From: Flavobacteriaceae bacterium
GTDB lineage: Bacteria; Bacteroidota; Bacteroidia; Flavobacteriales; Flavobacteriaceae
Reading direction: 5' to 3'
Length of the DNA: 35,882 nucleotides
Assembly (NCBI GenBank): GCA_024638225.1
Contig: JAHEKR010000006.1
Coordinates: 1 to 35,882, forward strand
Within the stretch, counting starts at the first letter, position 1. Every line of letters begins with the position of its first letter. Made by a program: the position numbers and the translations under genes. Positions 23,801 to 31,994 of the stretch are shown piece by piece. Below the pieces are notes generated by a model. The model did not search any database. It was not told where the DNA came from and saw nothing but the letters and a program-made list of their open reading frames with translations.

Positions 23801-25549
23801 CTAAATTTGTTTGTCCATTTGGGTTATTGCGGCAACCGCCGACTGATAATCTTGTTCCATGCTGTTTCGTGTACTTGGTGTGTATCGAGCTAGCTCGCAG
23901 TTAGTGAGTACGTGGATAAACAAGTCTGCTGTTTCCGCATCAACGCCCTTTTTGGAAAGTAGTGCTTTGATTTTCTCTTTACTAAATTCATTGGTCTGAA
24001 TTTGCAAACGCACTTTTAAATAATTGTGTAATGCCAGTTCAAGTGCAATATAAAAACTACTTGATTCCGACATGCTGCGCTTGGCATCGCCTAAGAATTT
24101 TTTTACCAGTCGAGCCTTTTTTTTCTGCGCTGCCAAAGCGGCATCGGGCTTATATTGACGGAACAGCACAAATAAAGCCAAAAGAGCAAGAGGAAGAAGC
24201 ATGAGTATATAAAACCACTTGCTTCCCAAAAATGATGGTTGTACAATTGGGGTAAATTTTGTTCGCTGCGCAATAAATTGAAATGAAGCTGTAGTTGCTG
24301 GAGTAGAAGCCTTGGTGTTTGAGGGTATAGAGGGAACTGAACTGCTGGCCTGTGGTCCTTCCAAAACATCTACGATAAGCTCTTCTGAGGTAAGCGTTTT
24401 ATAGGCTTTCGTTACTGGGTCAAAATAAGAAAATGAAACAGGTGGAATGGGGTATTTCCCTTGAAACTGAGGAACCAGCGTGTAGGCGTTTTTGATCGAG
24501 CCACGCATACCTGAAAGGGTGGTGTTCACCTGCTCCGAATACTCAGGATCATAACGTTCCAATGCGCTCGGTGTACTCAAGTCGGGAAGTGAAAACAACT
24601 TTAAGTTCCCCTCCCCTTTGACCTCAACAATCGCTTGAAGGGACTCCGAGGCGTTTAACTCGCTTTTAGAAGTGCTTACGGCTAAAGTAAAGTCGCCCAC
24701 AGCACCACCAAAATCGATCGGCTTACCTTCTTCAGGAAAAGACAATACCGTTAGGGTCCGTTTTCCAGCGGTAATCGTTTGAGAAACTTGAGTAAAAACT
24801 TGGTTGCCAAAGAAGTCTCTTCTATTGGTCGGTACATCTAGTTGGACATCAAGTGTCAACGGGGCTATCGGGAGTTTGCCTGCTCGCTGTGGAAATAGCA
24901 CTGTTTGCTGCCAAGCGACATAATTGTATCGCTTCCCTTTATACATTTCTTGCTCTATGGTTCGCCTAGACGGAATGTCCTGAGACCAAAAATCCTTGTA
25001 CTCGGGCATATCAATGGGGTTTACATCTGATGGACGAACATTCCCGCCAAAGTAGAGTTTATAAATCACGGCTACAGGCTCATTTATGTATACCCTGCTT
25101 TTAGACAATTCAGCAACCAAGTGAACATTTTCACGAGCAATATAATTGGGGTCATTGGGGTTTTTGGGAAGCTCAACGGCATCTTTTATTTGAACGCTTA
25201 CTGGGGTCGTTTTGTATATTTCTCCGGCGACTTCAACAGCAGCTTGTCCGATGGTCGAGGTTCCCTTTTTAAGCGGTACTAGTATATAGGAATAGGTTTT
25301 GGAATAGGAGCGCTTCCCGTTGATGAACATATTGCTTACCGACTGATTTAAACCGGAAATAATTCGAAAACCGTCAAAAGCTGGAGGAGTAAAATTATCG
25401 CCATCTTGATTAATAGTAAATTCAACACGCAAGCGCTCGTTAATGCCAAGTTCACTTTTACTTAGCGTTGTGTTAAATGAAACTTGGGCAACCAGCGGCT
25501 GTGTTCCCACAAGAACAAATACATAACACCAAATCAGCCATTTATTCAT
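23801..25549 (-). CDS. batD: BatD family protein
   Basis: A 582-residue protein with an N-terminal signal peptide ending near LVAQ, a long periplasmic region of beta-rich repeats typical of BatD (starting SFNTTLSKSELGINERLRVEF), a transmembrane helix at about residues 445-465 (FYILMLLPLALLALFVLF) and a cytoplasmic helical tail. The ATG at 25549 shares its base A with the last base of the batC stop (TAATG), a common coupling arrangement; a TTG two codons earlier is less likely. It is expected to work with BatA, BatB and MoxR in the envelope, possibly as a scaffold. Confidence 0.9.
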   Translation of the reverse strand: MNKWLIWCYVFVLVGTQPLVAQVSFNTTLSKSELGINERLRVEFTINQDGDNFTPPAFDGFRIISGLNQSVSNMFINGKRSYSKTYSYILVPLKKGTSTIGQAAVEVAGEIYKTTPVSVQIKDAVELPKNPNDPNYIARENVHLVAELSKSRVYINEPVAVIYKLYFGGNVRPSDVNPIDMPEYKDFWSQDIPSRRTIEQEMYKGKRYNYVAWQQTVLFPQRAGKLPIAPLTLDVQLDVPTNRRDFFGNQVFTQVSQTITAGKRTLTVLSFPEEGKPIDFGGAVGDFTLAVSTSKSELNASESLQAIVEVKGEGNLKLFSLPDLSTPSALERYDPEYSEQVNTTLSGMRGSIKNAYTLVPQFQGKYPIPPVSFSYFDPVTKAYKTLTSEELIVDVLEGPQASSSVPSIPSNTKASTPATTASFQFIAQRTKFTPIVQPSFLGSKWFYILMLLPLALLALFVLFRQYKPDAALAAQKKKARLVKKFLGDAKRSMSESSSFYIALELALHNYLKVRLQIQTNEFSKEKIKALLSKKGVDAETADLFIHVLTNCELARYTPSTRNSMEQDYQSAVAAITQMDKQI

Positions 25550-26355
25550 TACCAATCTTTTTTGCTTTTTGTCCCTGCTGCTTTTACTTTTTTCGCATTA
25601 ACCTTGTCTTGAACTTTTTTCTCTTCGTTGCTCATGGCCTCTAACAAGTTTTGTACTTGCTGTGGAGATAGTTGTGTAGGCTGTGCTTTAGGAGGTTGTT
25701 TGTCTTTGTCCTTACCGTTCTCTTTGTCTTGGTCTTTATCCGCTCCTTTTTTGTCCTTTTCGTTTTCGTCCTTATCGTCCGTATCCTTATTCTCGTCTTT
25801 TTTGTCCTCCCCTTCTTTATCTTGATCGCCCTCTTTATTTTGGTCTTTGTTTTGATCTTGATCCTCCTGATTTTCTTGCTTATCCTTATTGTCTTGCTTG
25901 TCCTTATTTTGTTCTTCGTCCTCCAACATTTTTTTAGCTAAGGCATAATTGTAACGCGTTTCATCGTCGTTTGGGTTGTTGCGCAGCGCGTCTTTGTATG
26001 CAGCCACCGCACGCTTATAATCCTTTGCTTGCATCATGGCATTACCAATGTTGTGAAAGCTACGGTGTTTCTTGGGTCTTTCTTTGGTAGTTGTGACTAC
26101 ATCCGCATATGCGCGCAGAGCTTCTTCGGTATAATTGTCTTGTTGTAAAGTGGTTGCCATATTGTACTTGGCAATATCCACTTTTTTGTCTAAGGCCAAC
26201 GCCCGACGGTAATTCTTTTCTGCCGCCGAATTATTTGCCTCATCAAAAGCTGTGTTCCCATCATAAATATAATTATCCGCCTGCTTGACAGCTTCAGCGT
26301 CTTGCGCCAAAAGCCCAAGAGGACAACAAAAAACAAGAAGAATCAACTTACGCAT
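25549..26355 (-). CDS. batC: BatC: TPR protein with a charged low-complexity tail
   Basis: A 268-residue protein with a signal peptide (1-17, ending LLAQ), TPR units from about residue 25 to 142, and then an extremely charged low-complexity region (about 145-222) made almost only of Lys, Asp, Glu, Gln and Asn. A short C-terminal segment (about 223-268) resumes normal composition, with LSPQQVQNLLEAMSNEEKKVQ. This is the typical BatC design; the tail is probably disordered. The start overlaps batB by eight bases (ATGCGTAA). Confidence 0.88.
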   Translation of the reverse strand: MRKLILLVFCCPLGLLAQDAEAVKQADNYIYDGNTAFDEANNSAAEKNYRRALALDKKVDIAKYNMATTLQQDNYTEEALRAYADVVTTTKERPKKHRSFHNIGNAMMQAKDYKRAVAAYKDALRNNPNDDETRYNYALAKKMLEDEEQNKDKQDNKDKQENQEDQDQNKDQNKEGDQDKEGEDKKDENKDTDDKDENEKDKKGADKDQDKENGKDKDKQPPKAQPTQLSPQQVQNLLEAMSNEEKKVQDKVNAKKVKAAGTKSKKDW

Positions 26356-27379
26356 CTTGGAATAAATTTAGTTTTTTCACCCATTGGGTTTTTCGGTAGA
26401 ACAAAAATAAATCAAGTACTAAAAATAGGAACCCTATTGCCAAAAACCATTGAAACTGATCTTTGAATTTTACAAATTGTTTGGCTTCAAACTCTTGCTT
26501 GTCCATGGCCTTTAGCTGATCGATAATGGCCGTAACAACCTCATCGGTATTTGTCCTGTCCAAAAAAAGACCGTCTGTTTCTTCGGCTATAGATTTCATT
26601 TGATCAACATTACTTTTAGAGATAACCACCTCTCCATTTTCATCTTTCTTGTACGAAACTGTATTCCCTTGTTTTATTGGGATTACAGACCCTTTTTCTG
26701 TTCCCACAACAACCGTAAAAAATGTAATGCCTTGTGTTGCTGCCTGTGCTGCGGCATTTATGGCATCCTCGCCATGATCTTCGCCATCAGATAAAATACA
26801 AACCACTCGATTGGTTTGGTTCTCATCGTCGAAATAAGTTTCGGCTAGGCGCATGGCGGCCGAAATGGCTGTCCCTTGCGAAGAAATCATATTGGTGTCT
26901 AGCGAAGCTAAAAACATACGGGCGGCCGAATAGTCGGTAGTGATGGGCAAATGTGGAATGGCAGCCGAAGCATAAGCGATAATCCCCACGCGATCACTGA
27001 CTAATTGATTGATTAGCTCACCTGCCAATCGCTTGGCCTTTTCTAGTCGGTTGGGTGCAATATCCGCTGCAAGCATGCTTTTGGAAACATCCACAGCAAA
27101 GACCAAATCAACGCCCTCGCGCTTGACTGTTTCTAGTTCTGTTCCTATCTGTGGGTTCACTAGGCCCAATACAATAAAGGCTATTCCCAACCAAAACAAT
27201 ACTTGTTTTATCCACCCCTTAAAAAAAGAGCGTTCTGGTGCAATATGTGATAACATAGGGGCAGAGGCCAACCGCAGTTGAATTCGTTTTTTCCATGCAG
27301 TATACAGAGCATAGCCCAAAACCATTAGAGGAATAAGAAGCAGCAAATAGAAGTATTCTGTATGTTCGTACTGTATCAT
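26348..27379 (-). CDS. batB: BatB: von Willebrand factor A domain membrane protein
   Basis: A 343-residue protein with N-terminal helices (about 9-28 and 58-74), a VWA domain from about residue 90, and a C-terminal helix (about 315-332). The metal-ion-dependent adhesion site is complete at its first element: Asp97-x-Ser99-x-Ser101 in FAVDVSKSM, and ILSDGEDHGEDA supplies a further MIDAS Asp. The layout mirrors BatA, so the pair probably arose by duplication. The start overlaps batA by four bases. Confidence 0.9.
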   Translation of the reverse strand: MIQYEHTEYFYLLLLIPLMVLGYALYTAWKKRIQLRLASAPMLSHIAPERSFFKGWIKQVLFWLGIAFIVLGLVNPQIGTELETVKREGVDLVFAVDVSKSMLAADIAPNRLEKAKRLAGELINQLVSDRVGIIAYASAAIPHLPITTDYSAARMFLASLDTNMISSQGTAISAAMRLAETYFDDENQTNRVVCILSDGEDHGEDAINAAAQAATQGITFFTVVVGTEKGSVIPIKQGNTVSYKKDENGEVVISKSNVDQMKSIAEETDGLFLDRTNTDEVVTAIIDQLKAMDKQEFEAKQFVKFKDQFQWFLAIGFLFLVLDLFLFYRKTQWVKKLNLFQDA

Positions 27380-28377
27380 GCCAGGGCAGATTTAAAGATT
27401 GTATGCCGCAATATCCATTCCAAAAGAAGGGCTCCCAAAGCCCAAAAAATGAATATGCGAAACTCCTCGTTGTACTTGGTGTACCTAATTTCCTCGACCT
27501 CGGTGCGCTCCAAAGTGTCTATTTCTTTGTAAATCGCTTCAAGTTTTTTGTTGTCTGTAGCTCGGTAATAGCTGCCTCCGGTTTCGGCTGCAATTGTCTT
27601 CAGTAATTCTTCGTCAATTTCTACTTTGGTCATCTGATAAACAAAAGAACCGTCGGGGCGCAGAGCAACTGGTGCCGGAGCACTTCCATTACTCCCCAAA
27701 CCAATAGTGTATGTCTTAATTCCAAACGACTGCGCAAGACCAGCGGCTGTCTTGGGATCGACAAAGCCCGTGTTGTTAACTCCATCGGTCAATAAAATAA
27801 TTATTTTGCTTTTCGCTTTGCTATCACGCAAGCGATTCACCGATGTCGCAAGGCCCATTCCTATAGCTGTTCCGTCGTTAATTACTCCGTCATAATTGAC
27901 TTTGTTTAGCACATCGATAACCAAAGCTTTGTCAGAGGTAATGGGTGTTTTGGTATAGCTCTCGCCAGCATAAACCACCAGTCCAATTCTATCAGAAGTT
28001 CGTTTGGCTATAAAATCTGCTGCTACTTTTTTAAGTGCAGTAAGACGGTCAGGCTTCAAGTCTCTGGCGAGCATACTGGAGGAAACATCAATTGCCATAA
28101 CAATATCTATCCCCTTATTTGTTTTGGTTTGTGTGCTTACATCTTGGGTTTGTGGGCGAGCCAATGCAAGCACGATAAAACCTAAGGCTACCATGCGCAG
28201 CACAAACAATAAGGCTTGCCATTTGGGCAAATTTCCTGCCTTGGTAAAGGCGGCAACACTAGAGTTTAGCACATGAGCTACTTGCCTTTTTCGGCTAATG
28301 ATATGCCATAAAATCAGTACGGGGATTAGTAAAAAACCCCAGAAAAACTCAGGATATGCAAAGGAATAGTTCATCAT
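27376..28377 (-). CDS. batA: BatA: von Willebrand factor A domain membrane protein
   Basis: A 333-residue protein with N-terminal helices (about 9-26 and 55-73), a VWA domain with an intact MIDAS (Asp97-x-Ser99-x-Ser101 in MAIDVSSSM, then LLTDGVNNTG), and a C-terminal membrane helix (about 308-325). In MoxR-linked clusters, VWA proteins are thought to act with the AAA+ ATPase on envelope or metal-bearing targets. Two consecutive ATG codons start the gene, and the first overlaps the preceding stop (28374-28377). The MIDAS motif falls at the same residue numbers as in BatB. Confidence 0.9.
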   Translation of the reverse strand: MMNYSFAYPEFFWGFLLIPVLILWHIISRKRQVAHVLNSSVAAFTKAGNLPKWQALLFVLRMVALGFIVLALARPQTQDVSTQTKTNKGIDIVMAIDVSSSMLARDLKPDRLTALKKVAADFIAKRTSDRIGLVVYAGESYTKTPITSDKALVIDVLNKVNYDGVINDGTAIGMGLATSVNRLRDSKAKSKIIILLTDGVNNTGFVDPKTAAGLAQSFGIKTYTIGLGSNGSAPAPVALRPDGSFVYQMTKVEIDEELLKTIAAETGGSYYRATDNKKLEAIYKEIDTLERTEVEEIRYTKYNEEFRIFIFWALGALLLEWILRHTIFKSALA

Positions 28378-29975
28378 GGCTCACGTGATTTAAATTCGAT
28401 GCTTTCCAAAATTCGTTCGATGAGTTGCTTAGCATAGACATCGTCGCGGTCATAAATAAACTGAAGCTGTTGAAAGCCTTTATTTTCTGTAAAATGATAT
28501 ACTTCGTATTCTTTGCGTTGTGATTTTTTTGACTCCATCAACCAATCAAAAGAACCAGATGCCACTATACCTTCAATTCCGGAAGCTGTAGCGTAATCCG
28601 TTTGTTTTTGAAAAATATTTGTCGCACCCATACTATCAAAATATCCGATAAGCTTGTCAACCTTTTGTTGCAAATCTATCGTTTGGGTTTTCTCATCCTG
28701 CTGGTCTTTTGCAAGGACATGTTCCATATACAAGACAATCATAAAAGATTCGTCAAGACTACCCAAGGCAAACTGTTGATACAGGCGGTTTTGGGTAGTT
28801 CTGCGCCCCAAAACATCAGGAGTTTCTAGCTGCATTTCGGAAATGCCATATGTACTACTGGCCCATTCTTGGTTGAGCCAAGACAAAGTAGGATGACCAA
28901 AAACTCGATCCTTGGCCTGAACAAATCCATAGCTAGAAATCAGTACGATTGCGGCAAGAGCTACTGTCCCAAGAACAGAAAGTCCAGCAATTTGAAGTCT
29001 TTTTTGTTGGCGCTGTTTTCGCTTCATACGTGCATAGGCCTCATTCTTTAGGCGTTCTTCTTCCGTGGGTTCTGGAAGGGCTGCCTGCGTTTCTTTGACC
29101 ACCAATTCGATCTTAGTGCGGTCTACACGCGCCAAACGTTCCTCGGGCATTGCTCGGGCAAATTTGACCAAATCCGCTGTACGTAATACTTCTTTAAGGT
29201 GCTCAATGGTTTCGTTGGTAAGGGCTAGATTTCCTGTGTCACGAAGCAACTCGAGTTTGGCCAATAACTCATCCGAGGTACTTTCTAAAGCATCGATATC
29301 GGTTTCGTCTTCCAAGTAATTCCGCACAATATCGGTCATCTCAGAGTAGTATTTTTTATAGGTTTCTTGTTTGTCTAGCTGCTTGGTTTCAAGGGCCTGT
29401 AAGGCTTGCAAAGCTCGTTCGAAGGGTGGAAGTTTTCGTCTACTTTCGCGTATTCTTTTTTGTGTTTTTTGGGCTACAATAAACACGCCTGCTAAACCCA
29501 AAAGGAACAACAAGCCATAAACATAAGGCTTCCACCAGCCATATGTATTCCGGGCTATAGGCAGAATGGTTTTTATAGGAAAAAGCGGTTGCTGTGTTGT
29601 GTCAACCACCACATCGTTGATTTGAATGCGCAAAGAATCTGTGGCAAACAAGGCCCCATCAACAACTACCTTTTGCGCTGGAAGGGTGATTTGTCCTGTA
29701 TCAAAGTGAATAATGGCAAAGGTTTTGGCATAGGTAAACCTTCCCTTATTTTGGATTGTATCCACAGCTGTGCTATCAATCACTTCAAAGGGCATAAACA
29801 TTTGAGCTGGAGGAAACTGGATTTGTGCCGGTGTATCTGTAGATACGGATAAAGAGACGTTTATTTGTTCTGCAATACGCACCTCGAGTGTGTCGGCTTG
29901 CAGCCTAACTTGCGTCTGGGCTAAGGCTGTAGTTGCCACAACGAACACCCCCAAAAACCTCAACAATCTATCCAC
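28374..29975 (-). CDS. Bat-operon membrane protein with BatD-like N-terminal half
   Basis: A 533-residue protein between the DUF58 gene and batA. It has a signal peptide (1-19), a periplasmic beta-rich region resembling BatD/DUF4381 proteins (about 20-145), a membrane helix (150-168), a cytoplasmic helical domain (about 183-300), a second helix (329-350) and then a further soluble domain (about 353-533) that I do not recognise. The start codon is GTG and overlaps the DUF58 stop by eight bases (GTGGATAG). With two helices, the last ~180 residues should lie outside the cytoplasm. Function is unknown; the position argues for a role in the Bat complex. Confidence 0.75.
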   Translation of the reverse strand: MDRLLRFLGVFVVATTALAQTQVRLQADTLEVRIAEQINVSLSVSTDTPAQIQFPPAQMFMPFEVIDSTAVDTIQNKGRFTYAKTFAIIHFDTGQITLPAQKVVVDGALFATDSLRIQINDVVVDTTQQPLFPIKTILPIARNTYGWWKPYVYGLLFLLGLAGVFIVAQKTQKRIRESRRKLPPFERALQALQALETKQLDKQETYKKYYSEMTDIVRNYLEDETDIDALESTSDELLAKLELLRDTGNLALTNETIEHLKEVLRTADLVKFARAMPEERLARVDRTKIELVVKETQAALPEPTEEERLKNEAYARMKRKQRQQKRLQIAGLSVLGTVALAAIVLISSYGFVQAKDRVFGHPTLSWLNQEWASSTYGISEMQLETPDVLGRRTTQNRLYQQFALGSLDESFMIVLYMEHVLAKDQQDEKTQTIDLQQKVDKLIGYFDSMGATNIFQKQTDYATASGIEGIVASGSFDWLMESKKSQRKEYEVYHFTENKGFQQLQFIYDRDDVYAKQLIERILESIEFKSREP

Positions 29976-30834
29976 GACTTTTAAAATAGGTTAGTAATTT
30001 TTTGACGTAGCTTTCGTTCGTGGCACAAGAAATAGCCCCTGCGCCATGGCGTGTAAAGTTGGTACTAAAATAATCTGCAGTTTTTCGATGCGACAAGGCA
30101 TACGCAGTGCGCACTCCTTTTGAGGAAGTGTTGACCCATTTTAATTGATTTGTTTCTGTATCACGCACATACAAAAGTCCCGCTGCGGGGAGTTTGGCTT
30201 CCATGGGGTCAAAAAGGCGTATTCCTGTTAGATCGTGCTTGCGCGCTGCAAGTTGCACCGACTTAGAATAGTCGTGATCTAAAAAATCTGAAAGCACAAA
30301 AACAATGGCTTTCTTTTTTAGGATCCGGCTCATAAACTCAAGCGCTCCCGTAATGTCTGTTTTGCTGCTTTTGGGCTTGTGTTCCAGTAGTTCGCGAATG
30401 ATGCGCAGTACGTGCGACTTCCCCTTTTTGGGCGTTATAAATAGCTCTACTTCGTCAGAAAAAAGAATCACCCCAACCTTATCGTTATTTTGAAGGGCTG
30501 AAAAGGCAAGTGTAGCGGCAATTTCAGTTAATGTAGCGCGCTTAAGTTGGTTTTGTGTACCAAAGTTTGCCGAGCCACTCACATCAACAACCAGCATAAG
30601 TGTTAGCTCACGCTCCTCCTCAAAAACCTTCACAAAAGGTTCTTGGTAGCGGGCTGTCACGTTCCAGTCTATGGCGCGAACGTCGTCTCCGTATTGATAT
30701 TGACGAACTTCGCTAAACGTCATTCCCCTTCCTTTAAAGGCACTGTGGTATTCCCCGCCAAAAATGTGATTGCTCAATCGACGGGTTTTGATTTCAATTT
30801 TCCGAACTTTCTTTAGAAGCTCTTTAGTATCCAT
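29968..30834 (-). CDS. DUF58 domain-containing protein of the Bat operon
   Basis: A 288-residue soluble protein. The DUF58 signature spans about residues 36-62 (GRGMTFSEVRQYQYGDDVR, then IDWNVTAR), followed by a VWA-like strand with an intact MIDAS start (Asp84-x-Ser86-x-Ser88 in VVDVSGSAN). No membrane helix is visible. DUF58 proteins regularly accompany MoxR ATPases and may be their substrates or adaptors. It lies 19 bases after moxR and overlaps the following gene by eight bases. Confidence 0.9.
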   Translation of the reverse strand: MDTKELLKKVRKIEIKTRRLSNHIFGGEYHSAFKGRGMTFSEVRQYQYGDDVRAIDWNVTARYQEPFVKVFEEERELTLMLVVDVSGSANFGTQNQLKRATLTEIAATLAFSALQNNDKVGVILFSDEVELFITPKKGKSHVLRIIRELLEHKPKSSKTDITGALEFMSRILKKKAIVFVLSDFLDHDYSKSVQLAARKHDLTGIRLFDPMEAKLPAAGLLYVRDTETNQLKWVNTSSKGVRTAYALSHRKTADYFSTNFTRHGAGAISCATNESYVKKLLTYFKSRG

Positions 30835-30853
30835 AGCTTTATGTGGGTTTCTA

Positions 30854-31852
30854 CTAAGGTACTTCTACCGCATTGACAATGCGTTGAATAATATCCTCTG
30901 AGCTTACATTCTCTGCTTCCGCTTCATAGGTAATGCCTATTCGGTGGCGAAGAACGTCGTATACTACTGCCCGCACATCCTCGGGGATAACATATCCCCT
31001 GCGCTTGATAAAGGCGTAGCACTTAGCGGCTGTAGCTAAATTGATGCTCCCCCTTGGCGATGCACCAAAACCGATTAAGGGTTTGAGTGATTGCAACTTA
31101 AATTGCTCGGGGTAGCGAGTGGCAAAAATCAGATCAAGAATATACTTTTCTATTTTTTCGTCCATATACACTTCGCGAACAGCTTTTTGTGCCTTGGCGA
31201 TTTGCGCTGTAGAAATTACAGGCTTCACCGATCCAAACGAGTTATTCAGATTTGCACGAACAATCTGCTGCTCGTCTTTTAGTGTTGGATAATCGATAAC
31301 CACCTTAAGCATAAATCGGTCTACTTGTGCCTCAGGAAGTGGATAGGTTCCTTCTTGTTCTACGGGGTTTTGCGTTGCCATAACCAAAAAAGGTGGCTTG
31401 AGTTTAAAGGTTTCTTCGCCTATAGTTACTTGCTTTTCTTGCATGGCTTCGAGCAATGCAGATTGCACCTTAGCGGGTGCTCTGTTTATTTCATCGGCAA
31501 GAACAAAATTGGCAAACACAGGGCCTTTTTTGATGCTAAAATCATTTTCTTTAGCGTTGTAAATCATGGTCCCAACAACATCTGCAGGAAGCAAATCTGG
31601 GGTAAACTGAATACGGCTAAAACTTCCCTTGACCGCCTTACTCAAGGTGTTAATGGCTAGTGTTTTCGCTAAGCCAGGAACGCCCTCAAGCAATATGTGT
31701 CCTTGCCCCAATAAGCCTATTAGAAGTCGTTCTACCATCCGCTGTTGGCCCACGATAACCTTGTTCATCTCTAACGTAAGGATGTCTACAAAGGCACTTT
31801 CTTTTTCGATATGCTCGTTTAACGCCTTGATATCTACTGGAGTATCACTCAT
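30854..31852 (-). CDS. MoxR-type AAA+ ATPase
   Basis: A 332-residue ATPase of the MoxR family, first gene of the Bat operon. Walker A is GVPGLAKT (57-64), Walker B ends LADE (118-121), and the sensor-1 strand reads ATQNP (159-163). The lid domain includes the conserved GASPRGSINL. MoxR proteins are thought to act as chaperone-like ATPases that mature or activate protein complexes together with VWA-domain partners, four of which are encoded downstream (DUF58, BatA and BatB directly). A weak -7 match (TCATTTTG) lies about 28 bases upstream. Confidence 0.95.
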   Translation of the reverse strand: MSDTPVDIKALNEHIEKESAFVDILTLEMNKVIVGQQRMVERLLIGLLGQGHILLEGVPGLAKTLAINTLSKAVKGSFSRIQFTPDLLPADVVGTMIYNAKENDFSIKKGPVFANFVLADEINRAPAKVQSALLEAMQEKQVTIGEETFKLKPPFLVMATQNPVEQEGTYPLPEAQVDRFMLKVVIDYPTLKDEQQIVRANLNNSFGSVKPVISTAQIAKAQKAVREVYMDEKIEKYILDLIFATRYPEQFKLQSLKPLIGFGASPRGSINLATAAKCYAFIKRRGYVIPEDVRAVVYDVLRHRIGITYEAEAENVSSEDIIQRIVNAVEVP

Positions 31853-31971
31853 ATACTTATGGTTTTTTCGTTTAGGGCTGCAAAATGAATAAAATTGTGT
31901 CGCGCAGCTGTTAATGTTTGGTTAAAAATAGGCTTTACAGCAATGATAACAAAAAGAGATTGTATACTTAC

Positions 31972-31979
31972 TAACTTTG
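31972..31979 (+). promoter_or_regulatory. -7 promoter element of the AlbA_2-domain gene
   Basis: TAACTTTG is a perfect TAnnTTTG match in the 142-base divergent spacer, 15 bases before the ATG at 31995. Confidence 0.4.
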
Positions 31980-31994
31980 TCGTAAATCAAAGGC

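Noticed and set aside
25628-25941. Strongly hydrophobic plus-strand ORFs opposite batC
   Set aside because: They are the complement of the Lys/Asp/Glu/Gln codons of the BatC low-complexity tract, which read as Phe, Val, Leu and Ile on the other strand. No promoter or start context supports them.
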